From: Gemmatimonadota bacterium
Lineage (GTDB): Bacteria > Gemmatimonadota > Gemmatimonadetes > Gemmatimonadales > GWC2-71-9
Length of the DNA: 16,436 nucleotides
NCBI GenBank assembly: GCA_022573095.1
Contig: JACZUR010000018.1
Span: forward strand, 1-16,436
Reading direction: 5' to 3'
Of the stretch, positions 7,734-14,140 are shown one piece after another (within the stretch, counting starts at the first letter, position 1; each line of letters starts with the position of its first letter). Under the pieces are notes generated by a model that made no database searches, had not been told where the DNA came from, and saw only the letters and a list, made by a program, of their open reading frames with translations. The translations under genes and the position numbers were made by a program.

Positions 7734-9175
7734 ACATACTCGAGGTGCTCCATGTGGTGGGCACGTTACTCGTTTGGATCGCGGTCGCCATGCTTCCGCC
7801 AACGATCATGGCGGTGTTCGAGGGGCTCCACCTCCACTGGTTGGGTGCAGTGGCCGCAACGGGAACTGTCGGGTCGGTAATCTGGTTCTTGACTCCCAGG
7901 CGGTTATCGATCAACCCGAGAGAAGGTCTTGCCGTGGTAGGACTCGGGTGGCTGGCGGTGGTTTTATTCGGCAGCCTGCCATTTCTCTTTACGGGAGTTG
8001 CGCCTCCCATCAAGGCGTTATTCGAATCTGTCTCGGGCTTTACAACAACTGGAGCCACGATATTTCCCTTCGTCGAAGATCTGCCGCCAAGCATCCTGCT
8101 GTGGCGCAGTATAACTCACTGGATCGGCGGGATGGGCATAATCGTTCTGGGCGTGGCGATCCTTCCCATGGTCGGCGTAGGCGGAGCCCAGCTGTTTCGT
8201 GCGGAAGTCCCGGGTGTTTCGGGCGACCGGCTGACTCCGCGCATCGCATCGACTGCGCGGCTGCTGTGGGTAGTCTATGCGCTGCTCACCGCCGCCGTAG
8301 GGGTAGCCTATGTCGTTCTTGGAATGCCGGTGTTCGACGCAATAAACCACGCGATGAGCGTGCTAGCCACTGGGGGCTTCTCCACCCGCAGTGAATCCAT
8401 GGGCGCCTTTTCGCCAGTGATTCAGAGTGTCACCATTGCGGCGATGATTTTGGCCGGTACCAACTTCACGTTGACTTACCGTTTGCTGGGTGGAAAGTGG
8501 AACGCGTGGTTTTCGGACGCCGAGTGGAGGTGGTTCGCGGGCATTCTCGGTGTCGCTTCGGTATCGCTGTTCTTGTACTTGGGTCCGGCTAATAACGAAT
8601 GGTCCTTCGACTGGTTCCGCGCTGCCGTATTCAGCGTAACTGCCGTGGTTACAACGACTGGATTTGTGACAGCCGACTTCGCTGCTTGGCCTGCATTCTG
8701 TCAGGTTGTGCTATTGGGTCTAATGTTCGTTGGAGCCATGGGAGGGTCGACCGGCGGGGGATTCAAGGTGGTACGCGCAGTGGTTGTGGCGAAGCATACG
8801 CTCAGTGAGATTAGGAAAATCCTGCATCCGAGGGCGGTAATGGTCACGAAGATCGGCCGAAGGCCGGTCAGACCTGATGTACTGCTTAATATTCTCGCTT
8901 TTCTTGCGCTGTACGTGGCTACCCACGGGATCGGCACGATCATACTCGCCGCGCTTGGCTATGATTTGGTCACAGCGACCAGCGCGGCGCTGGCTGCGAT
9001 GTCTAGCATAGGTCCGGGTCTCGGAGAAGTAGGTCCCGGTAGCAACTATGCTGATCTTGGTTCGGCGGCGCACGTCACGCTTTCCGCGCTCATGCTCCTC
9101 GGGAGGCTCGAGTTCTACACTCTGCTGGTCCTCTTTATTCCGGGTACGTGGTCGCGCTGGGGAGGCGATCGATGA
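7730..9175 (+). CDS. trkH: Trk potassium transporter membrane subunit TrkH
   Basis: 481 residues, nearly identical in length to E. coli TrkH. It is an inner-membrane K+ channel/transporter built of four M1-P-M2 repeats preceded by two extra helices. All four pore-loop glycines are visible: SGFTTTGAT (about residues 102-110), LATGGFSTR, VVTTTGFVT and MSSIGPGLG. The gating loop GAMGGSTGGGFK in the third repeat is present. Hydrophobic segments run through the full length. It overlaps trkA by four bases (ATGA). The next feature is the SRP RNA, 48 bases after the stop; no terminator hairpin with a T-run is seen between them. Confidence 0.96.
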   Translation: MNILEVLHVVGTLLVWIAVAMLPPTIMAVFEGLHLHWLGAVAATGTVGSVIWFLTPRRLSINPREGLAVVGLGWLAVVLFGSLPFLFTGVAPPIKALFESVSGFTTTGATIFPFVEDLPPSILLWRSITHWIGGMGIIVLGVAILPMVGVGGAQLFRAEVPGVSGDRLTPRIASTARLLWVVYALLTAAVGVAYVVLGMPVFDAINHAMSVLATGGFSTRSESMGAFSPVIQSVTIAAMILAGTNFTLTYRLLGGKWNAWFSDAEWRWFAGILGVASVSLFLYLGPANNEWSFDWFRAAVFSVTAVVTTTGFVTADFAAWPAFCQVVLLGLMFVGAMGGSTGGGFKVVRAVVVAKHTLSEIRKILHPRAVMVTKIGRRPVRPDVLLNILAFLALYVATHGIGTIILAALGYDLVTATSAALAAMSSIGPGLGEVGPGSNYADLGSAAHVTLSALMLLGRLEFYTLLVLFIPGTWSRWGGDR

Positions 9176-9223
9176 ACATTCTTAGGGCGTAGCGGAGCGA
9201 GTGGCCGAGGGCTACCTTTCAAG

Positions 9224-9324
9224 TCGCCCCAGGCACGGGGGGCGCATGCTCGCGAACCGCGTCAGGACCGTGAAGGTAGCAGCGCTAAGCGATGTCAGGC
9301 GTCGCTCCGAATCACCTGGGGCGA
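9224..9324 (+). ncRNA. ffs: Bacterial signal recognition particle RNA (4.5S type)
   Basis: The universally conserved apical domain is readable: GTCAGG, a CC/GG-closed loop, then AGCAG with GCGCTAAGCGA on the 3' side, the bacterial Ffh-binding site. The outer ends close with a perfect 10-bp helix, TCGCCCCAGG (9224-9233) with CCTGGGGCGA (9315-9324), giving a small RNA of about 101 nt. It pairs with Ffh to target nascent membrane proteins. The apical loop reads GTGAA (five bases) rather than the usual GGAA. TACCTT (9213-9218) fits the -10 position for a start near 9224, but no -35 is evident. The gene lies 16 bases before dnaX without an intervening terminator. Exact ends are inferred from the helix. 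Confidence 0.92.
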
Positions 9325-9340
9325 ATACTACCACTCTCAT

Positions 9341-11008
9341 ATGATTCATACCGCCCTAGCCCGCAAATATAGACCAACCCGGTTCGCAGATCTTGTCGGC
9401 CAACCCCACGTGGCCGCCGGCCTCCGTGGGGCGGTGGCTCACAACCGAGTCGCCCACGCCTACTTATTGACAGGTCCCCGAGGTGTCGGCAAGACCACTG
9501 CCGCTCGAATCCTCGCGATGGCGCTCAATTGCAGCCGTAGAGCTGACCGAGAAGGTGAACCCTGCGGCGATTGCGAGTCCTGCTCTAGAATCTGGTCGGG
9601 TTTGGCGAACCTGGACGTTGTTGAAATCGACGCGGCGAGCAATCGAGGCGTGGACGACGCAAGGGATCTGAGGGAACGGGCTATGTATGCCGCAAGTGCC
9701 CCGGATCGATTCAAGGTCTACATCGTTGACGAAGCGCACATGCTTACGAGGGAAGCGTGGAATGCACTACTCAAGATCCTCGAAGAACCACCACCAAGTG
9801 TGGTGTTCGTGTTCGCGACTACGGAACCGCAGAAGATAGCAAATGCCGCGGCACCGGTGTTGAGCCGCGTTCAACGTTTTGACTTCCGGAGAATAAGCAG
9901 CCCGGTGATCAAGGAGCGGCTGGGTGAGGTCGTTGGATCTGAGGGCATCGATGCCGAAGATGATGCTCTTGCCCTGATAGCGCGGTCGGCTGACGGGGGG
10001 ATGCGTGATGCACTCTCGCTGCTCGATCAGGTGGTGGCCTTTGGACAGGGTGTGGTCACTCTCGATCAGGTGAACGAGACCCTCGGATTGGCAGGCGACG
10101 ATCTGTATGTGGAGCTGATCGGAATTGTTGCCGAGAGGCGCACGGCCGATGTGTTTCCGTTTGTGGCCAGGGTGGTGGATGCGGGCGTTGATCTTGGCGG
10201 GTTCGTTCACGGTACGGGACTCTTGCTACGAGGCCTGCTGGAGGTGCTTATGGGCGGCGTACCCGACATGAGCAGCTCTCTGCGTTCGGCGCTTCAGGAG
10301 CGTAGTCAAAAGTTCAGTTCCGGCGATGTGCTTCGCATGATTCGTTTGTTGAGCGAAGCGGAGGGCGTCATAAAGAACAGTCCTAATGCGCGTCTATATG
10401 TCGAGACTCTGATTTTGCAGTGGACGCTCCTGGACAAGACCGTCGAACTCCAGGACCTGATCGAGCGCCTAGGCGCGGTTGAGGGACGGAGAGAGAGGCG
10501 CACTGGGGAGGGGGAGGGTTCGGCTGGGCGCGGTACCGCTAGCGTAGATCGGCCACACAGCGTAACTCCTTTAAATAGAAGCACTTCAAGTGGCCGGCTG
10601 CCGATAAGTGAGCAGTCACTTACATTGCAACATCTGTTTGAGGTGTGGGAGAAGGTTCTTCAGGAAGTGGGCTCGTCTAGCCGGATGTTGAGGGAAGCGT
10701 TGGTCCATGCAAAGCCTCAGCAGGTGGGCGAAGGCGAACTCGTGCTTGGTGTTGGCGATGGCGATGTGCACCTTGAGGGCCTTCAGCGGGGGAGTACTCA
10801 CATCGCGGAGGCGATATTTCGGGTTACGGGATCAGAGGTTAAGATCAAGTTTGTTATCCAAGATGATGGTGGTACAGCAAGTGCGCCTGTCGAGGCCGCA
10901 CGCCTTGACGAAAAGACCGATAAAGAGGAACGTCTGAAGGCCTATCGGGCGAAGGACAAGGCCCTTGATGCGGCCGCAGAGGCTCTCGATCTCGAGCTAA
11001 TGGAATAG
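9341..11008 (+). CDS. dnaX: DNA polymerase III clamp-loader subunit tau (gamma/tau)
   Basis: 555 residues. It is the ATPase of the clamp loader that opens the beta clamp and, as tau, couples polymerase cores to the helicase. Motifs in order are: ALARKYRPTRFADLVGQ; Walker A GPRGVGKTT (45-53); zinc module C64, C75, C78, C81; GVDDARDLRE; Walker B and DEAH box VYIVDEAHML (126-135); sensor 1 region FATTEPQKI; and SRVQRFDF. Domain III ends near residue 370, then a Gly/Glu/Arg/Ser-rich linker (about 380-430) leads to a C-terminal tau-like domain. The ATG has no visible Shine-Dalgarno sequence. The linker DNA contains a G-quadruplex motif (10505-10528). It is followed by ybaB and recR, the classic cluster. 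Confidence 0.96.
   Translation: MIHTALARKYRPTRFADLVGQPHVAAGLRGAVAHNRVAHAYLLTGPRGVGKTTAARILAMALNCSRRADREGEPCGDCESCSRIWSGLANLDVVEIDAASNRGVDDARDLRERAMYAASAPDRFKVYIVDEAHMLTREAWNALLKILEEPPPSVVFVFATTEPQKIANAAAPVLSRVQRFDFRRISSPVIKERLGEVVGSEGIDAEDDALALIARSADGGMRDALSLLDQVVAFGQGVVTLDQVNETLGLAGDDLYVELIGIVAERRTADVFPFVARVVDAGVDLGGFVHGTGLLLRGLLEVLMGGVPDMSSSLRSALQERSQKFSSGDVLRMIRLLSEAEGVIKNSPNARLYVETLILQWTLLDKTVELQDLIERLGAVEGRRERRTGEGEGSAGRGTASVDRPHSVTPLNRSTSSGRLPISEQSLTLQHLFEVWEKVLQEVGSSSRMLREALVHAKPQQVGEGELVLGVGDGDVHLEGLQRGSTHIAEAIFRVTGSEVKIKFVIQDDGGTASAPVEAARLDEKTDKEERLKAYRAKDKALDAAAEALDLELME
10505..10528 (+). other. G-quadruplex motif in the dnaX linker
   Basis: Four G-tracts (GGGG, GGGGG, GGG, GGG) are separated by loops A, A and TTCGGCT, which meets the strict G3+N1-7 rule on the coding strand. 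It encodes Gly-Glu repeats just after domain III. The -1 frame meets TAG at 10540 and the +1 frame meets TAG at 10545. It therefore sits where other bacteria make the short gamma protein. No canonical X XXY YYZ slippery heptamer is visible. A regulatory role is inference. Confidence 0.5.
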
Positions 11009-11071
11009 GTTGCGGCCGCCCACCAAGCGAGGGTAGCTTGTATCCAAAATATCTTGAATCAGCGGTGGATT

Positions 11072-11077
11072 TATAAC
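11072..11077 (+). promoter_or_regulatory. Possible leaderless -10 element for ybaB
   Basis: TATAAC matches the -10 consensus at five of six positions and ends six bases before the ATG at 11084, so transcription would begin at or next to the start codon. No Shine-Dalgarno sequence fits the ybaB start. No convincing -35 exists at 16-18 bases; TTGAAT (11054) is only 12 bases away. It may be an internal promoter within the dnaX cluster. Confidence 0.4.
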
Positions 11078-11083
11078 AGTCAA

Positions 11084-11401
11084 ATGACAGATTTCTCACA
11101 ATTGATCCAGTTCGGCCAGCAGATGCAGGGACGCATTACGCAGATGCAGACCGAGTTGGCCTCGCGCACAGTCGAAGGCGCCGCCGGGGGTGGCATGGTA
11201 AGAGTTGTCGTAGACGGAAAGGGTCAGATTCGATCGGTGAAGATTGATCCCAGTGTGGTGGCGGAGGGAGACGTGGAAATGCTCGAGGACCTAGTTAGCG
11301 CAGCAGTCACGGATGCGCAGCGAAAGGCCGAGAGCATCTACAAGGAAGAGATGAAGCGGATCGCTGGAGGCCTTCAGTTGCCTTTCCAGCCTCCACTTTG
11401 A
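11084..11401 (+). CDS. ybaB: YbaB/EbfC-family nucleoid-associated protein
   Basis: 105 residues, typical for the family. These are dimeric DNA-binding proteins that help organise the nucleoid and are conserved between dnaX and recR. The pattern matches: an N-terminal helix with MQGRITQMQTELA, then strands with GGGMVRVVVDGKGQIRSVKIDP, then a C-terminal helix with DLVSAAVTDAQRKA. A longer frame opens with TTG at 11054, but the ATG at 11084 matches the family N-terminus. It ends 4 bases before recR. Confidence 0.93.
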   Translation: MTDFSQLIQFGQQMQGRITQMQTELASRTVEGAAGGGMVRVVVDGKGQIRSVKIDPSVVAEGDVEMLEDLVSAAVTDAQRKAESIYKEEMKRIAGGLQLPFQPPL

Positions 11402-11405
11402 GCAA

Positions 11406-11996
11406 GTGTCGGTTATCGATGATCTGAATGCGGAGTTGGCCAAACTCCCGGGGATTGGTCGCAAGACCGCGATCAGGCTCACGTACCATTTGTTGAAGCA
11501 ACCTCGGGAGGTTATCGCACGTCTGGCGAGTTCCCTCGAGGCGGTGGCGGATCGAGTGATTAGCTGCGGTGAGTGTGGGAACTGGACCGAGTCGGATCCG
11601 TGCCCGATTTGTTCGGATCCGCGCCGTGACAGGACGAAGGTGTGCGTGGTCGAGGAGGCGTCCGACATTTCCGCTATAGAGCAGATCGGGGAGTATCGGG
11701 GACTGTATCATGTTCTGGGTGGTACACTGTCCCCGCTAGACGGTGTCGGACCGGCGGATCTCAGGATCGAGTCTCTTGCCCAGCGTGTAAACAACGGTAC
11801 TCAAATTGAAGAGGTGATTGTCGCAACCAACCCCTCTCTCGAGGGAGAGGCGACCGCCACCTATCTGAAGAGCGTGCTCGAGGGTCGCGTTGCAGCGATT
11901 ACCCGGATCGCGACGGGATTGCCGGTCGGGGGCGATCTTCAGTATGCTGATAAGGTCACTATCGCGCAGGCCCTGGCAGCGCGGAGAGAGCTGTAG
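11406..11996 (+). CDS. recR: Recombination mediator protein RecR
   Basis: 196 residues, full length. It works with RecO (and RecF) to load RecA on gapped DNA during repair. Visible parts in order are: helix-hairpin-helix LPGIGRKTAIRL (14-25); zinc finger C54-x2-C57-x8-C66-x2-C69; Toprim domain starting VCVVEEASD with acidic residues; and the Walker-like C-terminal ATNPSLEGEATA. The start is GTG, four bases after ybaB, consistent with translational coupling. There is no sign of disruption. Confidence 0.96.
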   Translation: MSVIDDLNAELAKLPGIGRKTAIRLTYHLLKQPREVIARLASSLEAVADRVISCGECGNWTESDPCPICSDPRRDRTKVCVVEEASDISAIEQIGEYRGLYHVLGGTLSPLDGVGPADLRIESLAQRVNNGTQIEEVIVATNPSLEGEATATYLKSVLEGRVAAITRIATGLPVGGDLQYADKVTIAQALAARREL

Positions 11997-12003
11997 CTGG
12001 TTG

Positions 12004-12270
12004 ATGAAGACGAGTACTGCGCTTATTCTGGGAACTGCGGTGGGTATGGTGGGAGGGGCGGTTCTGGCCCAGCAATCGATGGGTAAGCACGGGAGAGATC
12101 TGTTTAGCCGCCGGCCGCTACGGCGGTTGGCGGCGTTAGGACACTTGAGCGGGCATCCGAGCGTAGATACTGTCCGGCTGCTGAACGACTACATAGCGTG
12201 GGAGGACAAGCCTATGCTGAAGCGACGAGCGCGATCCATCGTGAGACGTATGGAGGGTGAACTTGCTTAG
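12004..12270 (+). CDS. Small membrane-anchored protein of unknown function
   Basis: 88 residues from ATG 12004. I do not recognise a family. The N-terminus MKTSTALILGTAVGMVGGAVLA looks like an uncleaved signal anchor or glycine-zipper membrane helix. The rest is basic and helical (RRPLRRLAALGHLSGHPS..., ending in KRRARSIVRRMEGELA) and resembles a single HEAT-like helical pair, though this is weak. A frame open further upstream (11890) lies inside recR and is not credible. It lies 7 bases after recR and 12 bases before mglB, so it is probably cotranscribed with both. Its place beside the Mgl pair makes a membrane role in polarity conceivable, but this is only guilt by association. Confidence 0.72.
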   Translation: MKTSTALILGTAVGMVGGAVLAQQSMGKHGRDLFSRRPLRRLAALGHLSGHPSVDTVRLLNDYIAWEDKPMLKRRARSIVRRMEGELA

Positions 12271-12282
12271 ATCGAGGCTACC

Positions 12283-12774
12283 ATGAGCGGTGCAAGCACC
12301 TGGTCGTTACAGGAAAGCGACTTCAGTCAGATTCAGGCGTGTCTGAGTGCGTTGCTCAAGGCCAGCAATGCCAGGTGTTCTCTGCTTGTAGATCGAAACG
12401 GGCAGCTGCTCGCCAACGCCGGCGAGGAGCTTTCCTTCGACGCCACAGCATTCGCTTCGTTGACTGCCGCTGATTTCAGCGCCAACGATCAGCTGGCCAA
12501 GATGATCGGGGAACAAGAATTCGCCTCGCTGTTCCATCAGGGAGACAAAGAGTCGATGTACTTGGCTGATGTGGCCCGCAGGGTCATCCTGGTGGTTCTC
12601 TTTGACCAGCGCACGACGGTGGGCATGGTTCGACTCAAAGTCAAACAGACGGTTTCCGATCTGAACCGGATATTTGACGAGATGTTTGCGCGGCTCGAAG
12701 CCAGAGGCGCCGAGCAGGCACCAGGGCTGCTTGAAGGTGCAGAGGACGAGATTGACAAGCTGTTTGGTGACTAG
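12283..12774 (+). CDS. mglB: MglB-like Roadblock/LC7 domain protein, MglA GTPase-activating partner
   Basis: 163 residues, close to Myxococcus MglB. MglB dimers stimulate GTP hydrolysis by MglA and set the pole of MglA action. The Roadblock/LC7 domain spans about residues 12-130, with LLVDRNGQLLANAGE, ASLTAADFSAN, LAKMIGEQEF, LFHQGDKESMYLADV and TTVGMVRLKV all aligning by eye with the myxobacterial protein. The acidic C-terminus (DEIDKLFGD) resembles the MglB tail that contacts MglA. A good GAGG precedes the ATG. mglA follows after 15 bases. Confidence 0.9.
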   Translation: MSGASTWSLQESDFSQIQACLSALLKASNARCSLLVDRNGQLLANAGEELSFDATAFASLTAADFSANDQLAKMIGEQEFASLFHQGDKESMYLADVARRVILVVLFDQRTTVGMVRLKVKQTVSDLNRIFDEMFARLEARGAEQAPGLLEGAEDEIDKLFGD

Positions 12775-12789
12775 CCGGAGGCGTAACTA

Positions 12790-13464
12790 ATGTCGATGAT
12801 CAACTACGCCTCTCGGGAGATCAACTGCAAACTGGTCTACTATGGTCCCGGATTGGGCGGCAAGACTACTAACCTGGAGACGATCCACGGCAAGGTGTCG
12901 CCCGATACCAGGGGAAAGATGGTTTCGCTTGCTACGGAAACCGAGCGGACACTCTTTTTTGATTTTCTGCCCGTCGATCTCGGTACCGTGCGCGGATTCA
13001 AAACCAGATTCCACCTCTATACCGTACCGGGTCAGGTATACTACAACGCCTCGAGAAAATTAATCTTGAAGGGAGTGGATGGAGTTGTATTCGTGGCTGA
13101 TAGTCAACTGGATCGCATGGAGGCTAACATCGAGGCGATGCAAAACCTCTATGATAATATGGCTGAATACGGATACGATGTGACCCAGATACCGTTCGTT
13201 GTACAGTACAACAAGCGTGATCTCCCCAACGCCGCTCCGATCGCCGACCTGCAGGCGCAGCTAAATCCTGGGTGGCCGGTGGAGGACACGGCGAAGCAAA
13301 AGGAAGTACCGGATCCCTACCACGAAGGAGAGTTTCTCGTCCAGCAGGTCGACGGTCAGTGGGTGGAGCGTGCCCCGTATTTCGAGTCGGTGGCCGTGAC
13401 AGGTGACGGGGTTTTTGAGGCTCTCCGGGCCGCTGCGAAACTGATTCTGAAGTCGCTTAGCTAA
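12790..13464 (+). CDS. mglA: MglA-like small Ras-superfamily GTPase (cell polarity)
   Basis: 224 residues against about 195 in Myxococcus and Thermus. It is a cytoplasmic GTPase that marks a pole and drives polarity or motility switching. Motifs are: P-loop GPGLGGKTT (19-27); the MglA-specific ATETERTLFFDFLP with the catalytic Arg (R53); G3 TVPGQVYYNASR (78-89) with catalytic Gln Q82; G4 YNKRD (140-144); and G5-like SVAVTGDGV (200-208). The extra length is one block at about residues 162-196, Trp/Pro/Tyr/Glu rich, between G4 and G5. GGAGG lies 8 bases before the ATG. The pairing with mglB upstream matches the myxobacterial order. Confidence 0.94.
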   Translation: MSMINYASREINCKLVYYGPGLGGKTTNLETIHGKVSPDTRGKMVSLATETERTLFFDFLPVDLGTVRGFKTRFHLYTVPGQVYYNASRKLILKGVDGVVFVADSQLDRMEANIEAMQNLYDNMAEYGYDVTQIPFVVQYNKRDLPNAAPIADLQAQLNPGWPVEDTAKQKEVPDPYHEGEFLVQQVDGQWVERAPYFESVAVTGDGVFEALRAAAKLILKSLS

Positions 13465-13474
13465 GGGCGGGGTC

Positions 13475-14140
13475 GTGGTTTGGACGCTTCCTAACATCCT
13501 GACTCTCACTAGGATTGCGCTCGCTCCGGTCATAGCGCTACTGCCGTTTATTAACGGGTACGTACCGAAGCTGCTGGCGTTTATCGTATTCCTCGTCGCT
13601 GCCATCAGCGACATCTATGATGGGCGTCTGGCCCGCGAAAGGGGTCAGATAACCGATTTGGGCAAGGAACTAGATCCTCTGGCTGACAAACTGCTGCTAT
13701 TTGCGACTCTTATCCCGATCTACTGGCTTACACAATCGCTTAGACAGTACGAAATCCCGTGGTGGGGTAGTTTCCCTCTGTGGGTGGCAATTCTTCTGGT
13801 GGGGCGGGAGATCGCGATGACCATGTTGCGACGCGTTGCCAAGAAGAAAGGTGTAGTAATTGCGGCGGGAGGGGCTGGCAAGATGAAGACGATCGTTCAG
13901 GACACCTTCATAGGTGCCATGATCGGATGGTTTGCGTGGGTGGACATGAGGGAAAGATTCGGCTGGCAGGGGGGCTGGCTTAGCCGGCTGTGGGAACAGT
14001 TCCACGGCTCACTCGTGGCCGTAACGCTGGCCGTGGCAATCATACTCACGCTCTATTCGTTGGTTGTATACCTATATAGGTACCGGCGCATCTTCCTCGA
14101 TGCGGCTACCGGTGCCACCGGTTTCGGGGATGGATCTTGA
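13475..14140 (+). CDS. pgsA: CDP-diacylglycerol--glycerol-3-phosphate 3-phosphatidyltransferase
   Basis: 221 residues. This integral membrane enzyme makes phosphatidylglycerol phosphate from CDP-diacylglycerol and glycerol 3-phosphate. The CDP-alcohol phosphotransferase signature D-x2-DG-x2-AR-x8-G-x3-D-x3-D is perfect: D46, D49, G50, A53, R54, G63, D67, D71. The N-terminus WTLPNILTLTRIALAP is typical of PgsA. Hydrophobic segments before and after the motif fit the six-helix family. Start is GTG after a purine-rich GGGCGGGG. The 3' end overlaps cinA by 11 bases. Linkage of pgsA to cinA is common in bacteria. Another CDP-alcohol transferase is possible, but PgsA fits best. Confidence 0.92.
   Translation: MVWTLPNILTLTRIALAPVIALLPFINGYVPKLLAFIVFLVAAISDIYDGRLARERGQITDLGKELDPLADKLLLFATLIPIYWLTQSLRQYEIPWWGSFPLWVAILLVGREIAMTMLRRVAKKKGVVIAAGGAGKMKTIVQDTFIGAMIGWFAWVDMRERFGWQGGWLSRLWEQFHGSLVAVTLAVAIILTLYSLVVYLYRYRRIFLDAATGATGFGDGS

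Noticed and set aside
7774..8394. 206-codon plus-strand frame overlapping trkH
   Set aside because: The overlapping trkH frame carries all pore motifs. The alternative translation is Arg/Gly/His-rich and shows no family features.
9187..9260. tRNA-Ser/Leu-like start (GGAGCGAGTGGCCGAGG)
   Set aside because: No anticodon stem-loop, T-loop (GTTCGAATC) or closing acceptor stem follows. The sequence leads directly into the SRP RNA.
11024..11040. Hairpin CAAGC-N7-GCTTG between dnaX and ybaB as a terminator
   Set aside because: Only five base pairs, a seven-base loop and no T-tract. Too weak to call an intrinsic terminator.
12029..12062. Second G-quadruplex in the small protein gene after recR
   Set aside because: The first loop is nine bases, and the tracts encode the glycine-rich membrane helix, so protein constraint explains them.
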